A program made the translations under genes and the position numbers. From NCBI GenBank assembly GCA_015057835.1, contig SVDL01000005.1:26076-67158 (forward strand): a stretch of DNA of 41,083 nucleotides, written 5' to 3'. A model generated the notes under the pieces. That model did not search any database. It was not told where the DNA came from and saw only the letters and a program-made list of their open reading frames with translations. Positions 17,594 through 24,902 of this stretch are shown here, one piece after another. Each line of letters begins with the position of its first letter. Positions within the stretch are counted from its first letter, which is position 1. The stretch comes from Lachnospiraceae bacterium (lineage in GTDB: Bacteria > Bacillota > Clostridia > Lachnospirales > Lachnospiraceae).

Positions 17594-19733
17594 GAAGAAT
17601 CATCCCCCACAGATTCCGGAAGGCGTTGAGCGGCTCATCGGTGGAAGCCGCGAGATAGCAGAGCATCGCGTCATACGGATCCGCGCGGTAGATCCCGTAG
17701 AATCCGCATTCGCCGAGGATCCTGTCCGCGGTCGCGATGAAAGCGCCGAGCCACTGCCGGGCGGTCGCGTCGTACGCCGCCTCGCCGATGTCCTCGAATT
17801 GCCGCTGCGCCGCGAAGTTCAGGAATACGAGCGTCAGGATATCCTCGCGGGTCACCTCGATCCGGCGCCGCTTTTCCAGCGCGTAGATCCGGGAGGCCGA
17901 GAGCTTGGTCTCCGGGCGGAAAATGCGCTCGCGCAGCAGTCTCACATGCTCCGGATCGAGCATCATATCGCCGGACAGCTCCTCTTTCGCGTGCGAATAG
18001 TAGAGATATTTCACAGTAATGCCCTGTTCGCCGGATTCCTCCGCCTCCGGATCCGCGCTCTTTTCGATCCTTGCGGTCTCCCGCTCGAATTTGCCGAAGC
18101 CGATCTTCTTGTTTCCGACGGAGATCTCGACCGGGCAGATCCACGCCTCGCCCTCCGCCGTCAGAAATACGCCTTTTTTCAGCTCGTCCTTCGTGACCTC
18201 AAAATCGGACACCGCGGTGAGTTCCGCCGGGCAGTCCGCCGCCTTCACCGTGCGGTACGCGTCGCCGGTCTCCTCCTGCAGGAAAATGCTCCCCTCCGCG
18301 ACGGACGTCCCGTAAAAGACGGGAAGCTCCAGATTCCCCTCAAGGAATGTTTTTTTGCCGACTTTTTTCGGTTTAAAACTGCTGCTCGGGCGGATCCCGT
18401 GGAACCGCATGTCCGCGGAGTTAAATACCGCCGCTTTCGTCACCGCGGCATCTCCCGCCTCCGTCTCGCGCTCGCAGCGCACGGCGATTTTGAGGGTCGT
18501 TTCCTGATCCCCCGGGAGAATATAATCGCTGTTCTCATTTTCCCTGAAAATGAAATCGTGCTCTTTATACCGGATCTTCACGCCCTTCGGCAGCACAAAG
18601 GTCTGCCCCGGCAGATATCGGATCTGCACGCTTCCGGAGGCTGTTTTTCCGGAAGATGCGCCGCTCTCTCCGGCGCTTTCCCGGCCCGCTTTCCCGGAAG
18701 TCTTCTTCTTCGCCGTCCGGTCGGATCCGTCTCCGTCGTCTGCGCCGAAGTCTTCCTCGCCGTACGGATCATCCTCATACGGTGCCTCAAGCCGCTTCTT
18801 CTCAAGGACCGCTTCTTTCTCCATGGCGCCGCCCTCGGCGAAGGACTCGATATCCTCCTCCGCCACCTCGCGGAAACTCTTCCACAGCTCGAAGGCCTTC
18901 TGGGTCGCGGTGCGGACGTGGTCGCCCTTCGCGTTCTGGGTCCTTCTGTATTCGCGGAGCAGTGCCCGCAGCGCTTCCGGCGCTTCCTCCTCCGGGTGGA
19001 CGAGCCATGCGCGGATCGATTCCTCGCCGCCCTGCGCCGCCGTCATCATCCGGTCCGTATAGGTGCGGATGCTCTCCGTCGCGCTGCTCTCCGAGAGTGT
19101 TTTCTTTTCTTTGGTATTTTCCTTTTTATAGGCGTCCGCGATGGCGAGGAAGGCCTGCTGGCGGACGGCGGCATTTTCCGCTCCCGTAAAGCGGAAGACG
19201 ATATAAGTGAACAGTTCTCTCTCGTTCCAGAGATTGAGACCGGCCCTGCGGCAGACTTTCCGCAGGAAATCATTCAGAACGCCGAAGCTCATGCCGAGGC
19301 CGAAGGCCAGATGGATCAGATCCGTGCTCTTCGCGCGGTCCGCCGCGAGGATCTCTTCCAGTTCCTCTCTGGTCATCCAGCGCCCGCTGTACGGGAACAG
19401 CATCCCGGGCACTTTCTTTTTCATTTTCGGGACGCATCCGTTCGCCGGGAGATCCTGCCAGGCAAGTTCCGCTGCTCTCGCAGGATCCTCTCCCTTCTCC
19501 CCGTGTTTTTCGAGGATATATTTCACGATATAAACACGAAAAGGAACCGACCGCATACTGTCGATCAGTTCCGTTGCACTCATTTCCTCACTGAGGTCCG
19601 TCCAGTCGAGATACGGCTCCTCGAAGCCCTCGTCGGCGTCCTCTCCCGGGAGGAACGCGTCGATCCCCTTCTCGATAAACCCGGTCATCCCGGACCGCAC
19701 TTCATCATAACCCCTGCGCGTGATTTTTCTCAT
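17586..19733 (-). CDS. Conserved-looking protein of unknown function, 715 residues, in the TIR/kinase operon
   Basis: I do not recognise this protein. Residues 1-295 appear helical, with a motif-like RWMTREELEEIL (about 127-138). Residues about 300-365 are an acidic and Ser/Gly-rich linker. Residues about 365-575 look beta-rich, with many short Val/Ile/Phe strands. Residues 600-715 are helical again, with SASRIYALEKRRRIEVTRE followed by DRILGECGFYGIYRADPYDAML near the C-terminus. No catalytic motif, membrane segment or signal peptide is visible. The helical end domains around a beta core suggest an adaptor or scaffold. It starts 39 bp after the RyR membrane protein and overlaps the kinase gene in ATGAATAA, so it is likely translated with both and may bind the kinase fusion. 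Confidence 0.82.
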   Translation of the reverse strand: MRKITRRGYDEVRSGMTGFIEKGIDAFLPGEDADEGFEEPYLDWTDLSEEMSATELIDSMRSVPFRVYIVKYILEKHGEKGEDPARAAELAWQDLPANGCVPKMKKKVPGMLFPYSGRWMTREELEEILAADRAKSTDLIHLAFGLGMSFGVLNDFLRKVCRRAGLNLWNERELFTYIVFRFTGAENAAVRQQAFLAIADAYKKENTKEKKTLSESSATESIRTYTDRMMTAAQGGEESIRAWLVHPEEEAPEALRALLREYRRTQNAKGDHVRTATQKAFELWKSFREVAEEDIESFAEGGAMEKEAVLEKKRLEAPYEDDPYGEEDFGADDGDGSDRTAKKKTSGKAGRESAGESGASSGKTASGSVQIRYLPGQTFVLPKGVKIRYKEHDFIFRENENSDYILPGDQETTLKIAVRCERETEAGDAAVTKAAVFNSADMRFHGIRPSSSFKPKKVGKKTFLEGNLELPVFYGTSVAEGSIFLQEETGDAYRTVKAADCPAELTAVSDFEVTKDELKKGVFLTAEGEAWICPVEISVGNKKIGFGKFERETARIEKSADPEAEESGEQGITVKYLYYSHAKEELSGDMMLDPEHVRLLRERIFRPETKLSASRIYALEKRRRIEVTREDILTLVFLNFAAQRQFEDIGEAAYDATARQWLGAFIATADRILGECGFYGIYRADPYDAMLCYLAASTDEPLNAFRNLWGMILHE

Positions 19734-19772
19734 ACCGGCACCTCACTTTGGCGTAAATTTCCGCGTTCCGCC

Positions 19773-21782
19773 TCAATGTCCCGCGTTTTTCTTCATCTGC
19801 TCCTCGTCCTTCGCCTCAAAGCGGCGCAGCTCCTTATGCAGCTTTGCCCGGCTGTCGGAGCGGTCGCCGTGGAGATATCCGTTGGTCCTCATATAGGCGT
19901 TCCAGCGCATCTGCTCGAGCTCAAGCTCCTGCTCCGTGCTGATCGCCGGATTCGCGTGCACCGCGATCTTGTGCAGTGATTTCGCGATGGAGGAATCCCG
20001 GAAATAGGAGAAGCGCTCGTATTTGATGTAATTTTCTCTCCTCTGACGGTCGAACTGCTCCTCGATCGCCGCGCGCTTCGCGGCGTCATTTCCGGCGCTC
20101 CGGAGCTGTTTTTCGCGCTCCGCTTCATCCCATTCCACGTGGTAGCGGAACGCGTCATCCTCTGTCTGCTTCGGGTAGACAGCGTCATACCCGTACCGCT
20201 CGGACAGCTTGCCGATCGCCCGGACATGATACGGGATCTCTTTGTAATTGATGAGGCCTTTTCCGCTGTTGAGCTTTTCCGCCTTCTCATTGTCGAGAAC
20301 GATGGCGAAGATCCTCGGCAGCTCCGTCCCCTCCGGCTTCCCGGACGCCGTGTTGACGTCGTTCAGCTGGTCGAAGATCCGGCGCATCGCCAGCGCCTGC
20401 CCGATGTTGGCGTTGTCGTCGCCCATCGAAGTCAGGATCCAGGTCGTCCGGCGGAGCCTCCGGCCGGTCTCATCGTCTTTGGGCGTGCCGTCCGCGTTCA
20501 GGAACATGTCGCGGAACGCCCCGCTGCCGGCGTTGATGCCGGAAAAAGTGCGCACGCTGTAGAAATCCTCCCCCGGAACGCGTTCGTCGTTGTGCAGAAG
20601 GACCCCCGGCATTTTCCAGGAGATCAGGGATTCCGCGTCCGGCTTCTCCGGATCGCTCCCGTCGGCAATATCGACGATATTGATCTCGAGACGGCACCCG
20701 GCCATCTGCCCGAACCAGAGCAGCGTCTTAAAGAATTCCGTGCCGTACCGGCCGAAGCCGATGATGAGCGCCGAGAGGACATTTTCCCCGTTCTCATCCT
20801 TCCGGATGCACTCAAACAGCTCTTTCTGCGCCACAATGGACCAGGCGAGCTGCTTCTGCACATTGACAAGACGGAGTTTCATGATCTGTTTGTTAAATTC
20901 CACCTCGCTGAGCTTCGTCCTCTCCGCTTCTTTTCTCGCCAGGGAGATCTGCGGCGTCCAGTCGACGGACTCGATAATGCTCTCGTCCTCCTCGCTGTCA
21001 GAGAAGACGAAGATCTTTTTGTTGAACAGGCCCATGGAGGCCTCGGCGATGGTGACCGCCTGGCTCATGTTCTCTCCCTGTTCCTCGCCGATCAGGAAAT
21101 ATTCGACCTGCCGGTCGTTCTTTCTGGATATGAGGTCTTCAACATCGTCCCGGACGCAGAACGCGCGGATCCGCTCGGCTTCCTTGCGCATTTCGTAACT
21201 GTCCTCCCCGTCCTCCGGGTAGACGTCGGCAAATACGATCAGGGCGTCCGGATTTTTCTCACGGACGTCCGCCGCCAGCGTGAGAGCGGTGTGATTGAGT
21301 TCGGAAAAATAAAAGACCGGTTTGCGGGACTGCCATGCGATCCGCATTTTCGTGGTGAAATTCCGGAAGAAGGAAAGAATAAATCCGACGGTCATGACCG
21401 GCGCGAGTACGTACAGCACAGCGCCGTAGAAGGTGTACCAGAGGCGGAACGCCTGCGGCAGATGGACCGTGGCCGCGTTCATCATGTCCAGTTCGCCGTC
21501 GAGAATGAAGCACCGCATCGCGGTGTGAATGGAAAGGAACAGCGCGCGGATCCCCCAGAAGTTGAAATCTTCCGCATAGGACTGCGCGGAGACCGGGAAA
21601 AGGATGATGGTCAGCGCGAGAAAAACTCCCGCTGCAAAGCAATAAAACCCCGACAGATATTTGCCGAGGAAATCCGATCGTTTTCTCCAGATATTGAGTC
21701 CCAGCGCGACGGCCAGGAAAACAAGGGGAGATAGGATCGCACAGGTAATAAAGATGCGGAGGCTGTCCGGCATGATCGTCAC
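19773..21782 (-). CDS. Membrane protein with TrkA-N/RCK-like Rossmann domains and C-terminal RyR-like domain
   Basis: 669 residues from a GTG; ATG at 21773 is an alternative. Membrane helices lie at about 9-30, 42-64 and 118-139, perhaps also 74-92. A degenerate Rossmann domain follows (155-275: VFYFSELNHTALTLAADV, ALIVFADVY). A second has the nucleotide-binding loop IIGFGRYGTEFF (341-351) and the strands WILTSMGDDNAN (448-459) and RIFAIVLDN (490-498), as in TrkA-N/RCK domains that gate K+ transport with NAD(H) or nucleotides. Residues 592-605 carry YFRDSSIAKSLHK. Residues 620-655 resemble the RyR domain (ELEQMRWNAYMRTNGY, AKLHKEL). No pore motif is seen. Probably a ligand-sensing membrane component. 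It lies 47 bp after the small GDY gene. The same Rossmann-RyR arrangement is in the kinase fusion. Confidence 0.78.
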   Translation of the reverse strand: MTIMPDSLRIFITCAILSPLVFLAVALGLNIWRKRSDFLGKYLSGFYCFAAGVFLALTIILFPVSAQSYAEDFNFWGIRALFLSIHTAMRCFILDGELDMMNAATVHLPQAFRLWYTFYGAVLYVLAPVMTVGFILSFFRNFTTKMRIAWQSRKPVFYFSELNHTALTLAADVREKNPDALIVFADVYPEDGEDSYEMRKEAERIRAFCVRDDVEDLISRKNDRQVEYFLIGEEQGENMSQAVTIAEASMGLFNKKIFVFSDSEEDESIIESVDWTPQISLARKEAERTKLSEVEFNKQIMKLRLVNVQKQLAWSIVAQKELFECIRKDENGENVLSALIIGFGRYGTEFFKTLLWFGQMAGCRLEINIVDIADGSDPEKPDAESLISWKMPGVLLHNDERVPGEDFYSVRTFSGINAGSGAFRDMFLNADGTPKDDETGRRLRRTTWILTSMGDDNANIGQALAMRRIFDQLNDVNTASGKPEGTELPRIFAIVLDNEKAEKLNSGKGLINYKEIPYHVRAIGKLSERYGYDAVYPKQTEDDAFRYHVEWDEAEREKQLRSAGNDAAKRAAIEEQFDRQRRENYIKYERFSYFRDSSIAKSLHKIAVHANPAISTEQELELEQMRWNAYMRTNGYLHGDRSDSRAKLHKELRRFEAKDEEQMKKNAGH

Positions 21783-21829
21783 ACTTTCCTGTCGGGCCCG
21801 GCCCCGGGCAGCTTACCCGGGAGGTATCC

Positions 21830-22369
21830 CTATGTCTGTTTATTCTGTTGTTTTTTTACTATTTCATAAGTATTGTCAAATATTCTTCTGGCAACGAAAT
21901 TGAACTCTCTTTTGGAGTAATCGTAAATGACCAGCACGGCGTCCTTCGGAGCGGACAGCTTCGTGCCCCACATATTCGCCTGGAAGAAATGTTCCGGATC
22001 CGTCCCGCAAAGGCTCAGCCGTCCTTCGTCGATCAGCGTCCGGACCGGTCCGTCGTCGGGGTCGCCCGCCTGCCAGGCGGTCAGCGTAATGGGCAGCTGT
22101 TCGTAGAGGTCGCCTTCTATATGGCGGTGATTTTTCTCAAACCATTCTTTACTATTGGGATAGGGCATGCCGCCCTCATCGATCTTGAAATAATCACCCG
22201 CTTTTACGATCTCTCCGGTACCGGAGCAGCTCTCTCTCGAAAAGATCTCGTATTCGCTTCCGCGCTTTACGATCAGTCCTCTCCGGATCATTTCCTGCTC
22301 CTGTCCCGACCCTTCCCCGAGACGGTACGCTCTGACGGTGCTCCCCTTTTTTTTCATAACTGTGATCAT
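21830..22369 (-). CDS. Small GDY-motif protein (possibly PGDYG-like), unknown function
   Basis: 179 residues, with GGGGAGGAAA before the ATG. The core reads VKAGDYFKIDEGGMPYPNSKEWFEKNH, split here into KAGDYFKIDEGG and PYPNSKEWFEKNH at about residues 56-81. It resembles the small PGDYG family (a Gly-Asp-Tyr turn followed by a proline-bearing strand and an aromatic-rich helix); the match is from memory and uncertain. Later segments are QLPITLTAWQAGD, a possible ligand loop, and DAVLVIYDYSKREFNFV. The N-terminus has a short KRGSEYEIFSRESC strand pair. No membrane segment or catalytic motif is seen. It lies between the TIR-LRR gene (118 bp gap) and the RyR membrane protein gene. Perhaps a small sensor or regulator for the system. 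Confidence 0.75.
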   Translation of the reverse strand: MITVMKKKGSTVRAYRLGEGSGQEQEMIRRGLIVKRGSEYEIFSRESCSGTGEIVKAGDYFKIDEGGMPYPNSKEWFEKNHRHIEGDLYEQLPITLTAWQAGDPDDGPVRTLIDEGRLSLCGTDPEHFFQANMWGTKLSAPKDAVLVIYDYSKREFNFVARRIFDNTYEIVKKQQNKQT

Positions 22370-22487
22370 AGGATTATTTCCTCCCCGCAGTGTCTCCCTT
22401 TTCTGCCGCGGCCGCCTTCCCGGCAGTTCCGCTTATACGGAGCGGATCTCCTGTCCGGAAACCCTTTTCCTTTTCTCACAGTATACC

Positions 22488-24668
22488 TTATTCAGATTCT
22501 TCGTTTTTTGACTCATATTCTTCCGTTGTCATGTGCGTCAGCTTCGAGCCGACCCCGTCCTCAAAGGCGACCTGCTGATCGAGAGGCATATCAAGGATCG
22601 TGACATAGTCGTACTGCAGCGCCTTGACAGCTTCGGGGGTCATGCTGTCGACCCAGTCGAGGACGATCGTGCGTCCGCTCGTTTTTGCGACAGATTCCGG
22701 AACATCATGAAATGCGTTTCCATGGAGATCAAGATAGTGGTAGTTCAGTTCGGCATTGATCGCCACGGACGAAATGATCCCGCAGTTGCTGAGATCATAA
22801 TCGATCTGTTTATCCCTCGGCCAGTTCGTGCCGGCGACATCCGCAGCGCCGTTAATGGGATTATCGGAAAAATCGATCCATGTAAGATGGGTCAGTTCTT
22901 TGAGTCCCGAGATACCGTTCAGGAGGTTCTCCGAGGCATCCAGCGTTTCCAGCGCCTCCATTCCTGACAGCTCCCGGAGCGTTTCCACGGCGTTGTTTCG
23001 GATCAGCAGCACTTTCACGGAGGCACATTTCTTAAGAGGCGTCAGACTGGAAACCAGATTCGAAGTAAGATCGATCTCCTCCAGTGTCTCCGCCGATTTT
23101 CCCAGAATATCGATGGTCGTGATCTCATTTTCCCCGAGATAGACCCTCTTAAGGACGGTCATATTTGCGAGAGGATCGATCTCCGAAATGCCGCAGCCCG
23201 ACGCGTTCAGCGTCTCCATCCGGAGACACGCCTCGATACCCTCCAGGGATTCCAGCGGATTGTTCGAGACATTCAGATTGGACAGCCCCGTGCAGTTTTT
23301 CAGCGCTTCGAGCGACGTGACCTCATTGTCCGCGATATTCAGCGTGCCGAGCTTCACAAGATCGGCAACCGGCGTCAGGTCGGAAATGCCGTTGCCCGCA
23401 GCCTCGAGGATCGTGATCTTTTCCTTTCCGGCAAACGCGGCGAGATCGCTGATCCCCGTGTTATTGATCCTGATGCTGTAAAGACTGTCCGGAATGGCCG
23501 GAAACACGTCTTTCGATCCCACGCCGGTTCCTGCCTGCGGATTATCGCTGAGATCCAGCGTCGAGAAAGAGGTCAGCTCCGAAATATTTGTCGTAATGGA
23601 CTTCATCTGCTCCGTAGTAAGTCCGCAGCCGATAATGATAAGGCGCGTCAGGTTTTCATTCAGGACCGGCGACAGATCCGCCGCGGAGATCGTGCAGTTT
23701 TCCATCGTGACCGAAGTCAGCTTTTCAAAAATCGCGAACCGCTGCAGGTCTTCTTCCGTGACCTCGGCATCCTTCAGGTAAATGCTGCTGTCCGTCTTCA
23801 GGACCTCTTTCCCGGAGATGATAAATGTATTGGCGATGCGCTCTTTTTCCTTCTGCGCGGATCTTATGGCGTTCACTGCAAAGAACCCGATCACAAGAGC
23901 TGCGATGACCGCCCCCGCGATCAGCAGAATGCGGCCGGCAGAGCCCTTTTTCTTTTTTCCGGCTGTCGCTGCTCCGGCCTTTGCGCCGGGGATGTTCTGC
24001 TGTGCACCTGGGTTCTGCTGTACTCCGCCGCCCGGCACGCCATATCCCGGCGTCCCATTTCCCGGTACTCCATATCCCGGTGTTCCATTTCCCGGCACAC
24101 CGGCATATCCCTGAGGCACTGCGCCTGCATTTGCCGGAATAGTCCCGGCCGGTGCTCCGGTATTGGCCGCGGGTGCATTTCCCGCAGCGGCTGCCGCTTT
24201 GGCGGCATTTTCCAGCTCCGCGCGAAGCTGTGCTGCTCTGGCTTCCTCGGCGAGCGCGTCGTCTCTCTCTTTGATCAGCGTCTTGATGACACGGACCATG
24301 GAGGCAAATGCCTTATCCCGGTTCTTCCACGCCTCATAACGCTGCACATTGGAGAGATAGAAGCTGAATTCATCTTTCAGAGCACAGTTTTCGATGGAGA
24401 AAGGAAGAATGACCTTGTTCGCGTTGATCGCCTGATCAAGCTCTCTCGGCACCCACTTCGAAGCCTGCGCATTATTGGACAGGATCAGGACAAAAGCGAC
24501 ACATTCCCGGATCGCCTTCGGGATCTGGACGGCGTAGCTCGAGCCGCCCGGAATCGAGCCCGGCGCAAGCCAGCAGGAGATTCCCTGCTCTTCCAGCCGG
24601 TCCCGTACCCACATCGCTTCATTCAGTTCTTCTGCTTTGTAGCTGATAAATACGTCTTTTTCGTTCAT
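22488..24668 (-). CDS. TIR-transmembrane-LRR protein (Toll-like architecture in reverse order)
   Basis: 726 residues from ATG 24668, chosen for AGGCGG close upstream. Residues 1-135 are a TIR domain: KDVFISYKAEE, ISCWLAPGSIPGGSSY, VAFVLILSNNAQASKWVPREL. Glu76 in WVPRELDQA matches the position of the catalytic glutamate of NAD-cleaving TIR domains. A Glu/Ala coiled segment (136-165) and an Ala/Pro/Gly linker with VPGNGTPGYG repeats follow. KKKKGSAGR then precedes one membrane helix (about 247-266). Residues 300-690 hold SDS22/internalin-like leucine-rich repeats such as LTRLIIIGCGL, LGTLNIADNEV and LSNLNVSNNPL. By the positive-inside rule TIR is cytoplasmic and the LRRs are outside. No secretion signal other than the helix. 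First gene of the operon. Expected output on activation: NAD+ cleavage or a TIR-made signal. Confidence 0.88.
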   Translation of the reverse strand: MNEKDVFISYKAEELNEAMWVRDRLEEQGISCWLAPGSIPGGSSYAVQIPKAIRECVAFVLILSNNAQASKWVPRELDQAINANKVILPFSIENCALKDEFSFYLSNVQRYEAWKNRDKAFASMVRVIKTLIKERDDALAEEARAAQLRAELENAAKAAAAAGNAPAANTGAPAGTIPANAGAVPQGYAGVPGNGTPGYGVPGNGTPGYGVPGGGVQQNPGAQQNIPGAKAGAATAGKKKKGSAGRILLIAGAVIAALVIGFFAVNAIRSAQKEKERIANTFIISGKEVLKTDSSIYLKDAEVTEEDLQRFAIFEKLTSVTMENCTISAADLSPVLNENLTRLIIIGCGLTTEQMKSITTNISELTSFSTLDLSDNPQAGTGVGSKDVFPAIPDSLYSIRINNTGISDLAAFAGKEKITILEAAGNGISDLTPVADLVKLGTLNIADNEVTSLEALKNCTGLSNLNVSNNPLESLEGIEACLRMETLNASGCGISEIDPLANMTVLKRVYLGENEITTIDILGKSAETLEEIDLTSNLVSSLTPLKKCASVKVLLIRNNAVETLRELSGMEALETLDASENLLNGISGLKELTHLTWIDFSDNPINGAADVAGTNWPRDKQIDYDLSNCGIISSVAINAELNYHYLDLHGNAFHDVPESVAKTSGRTIVLDWVDSMTPEAVKALQYDYVTILDMPLDQQVAFEDGVGSKLTHMTTEEYESKNEESE
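24031..24111 (-). repeat. 30-bp tandem repeats in the TIR-LRR linker
   Basis: Units starting CCCGGCACGCC (24031), CCCGGTACTCC (24061) and a partial CCCGGCACACC (24091) have a 30-bp period. They encode VPGNGTPGYG decapeptides between the TIR domain and the membrane helix. Confidence 0.88.
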
Positions 24669-24773
24669 GATGCCGCCTGTCTTTCTTTGTCCGTTTCCAT
24701 TCTGTATCCGGATCACAGATCTGCTGCTGTCCGTCCGTTAAAACGTGTTTTACGACCCGGACACAGCAAATTG

Positions 24774-24782
24774 ATTATAGCA
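24774..24782 (-). promoter_or_regulatory. Extended -10 promoter of the TIR/RyR/kinase operon
   Basis: Minus-strand TGCTATAAT at 24782-24774 is a perfect extended -10 box about 105 bases before the TIR start codon. The -35 region (GTTAATC) is weak. It is the same extended -10 nonamer as at the partner-switch operon. Confidence 0.7.
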
Positions 24783-24902
24783 CAAACCCTTAACTGATTA
24801 ACAGTTTCCCTGTATTTCCGCGAAGCTGATTTTCCTTTAAAAATATTCATTTCCGCAGAGCTGAATTTCCTTTTTAAGAAAGAACCTTTCTCCGAATGCG
24901 CA

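Noticed and set aside
17469-19979. Long plus-strand open frame (836 codons) antisense to the 715-residue gene, and similar frames at 13589-15574 and 20139-21734
   Set aside because: They lack family motifs and are Arg/Pro/Leu/His-rich, as expected for the reverse frame of GC-rich coding DNA; the minus-strand genes have clear domains and ribosome sites.
22370-22487. Possible terminator between the TIR-LRR gene and the GDY gene (TCCGCT / AGCGGA)
   Set aside because: Only 6 bp of stem, with no T run on the minus strand.
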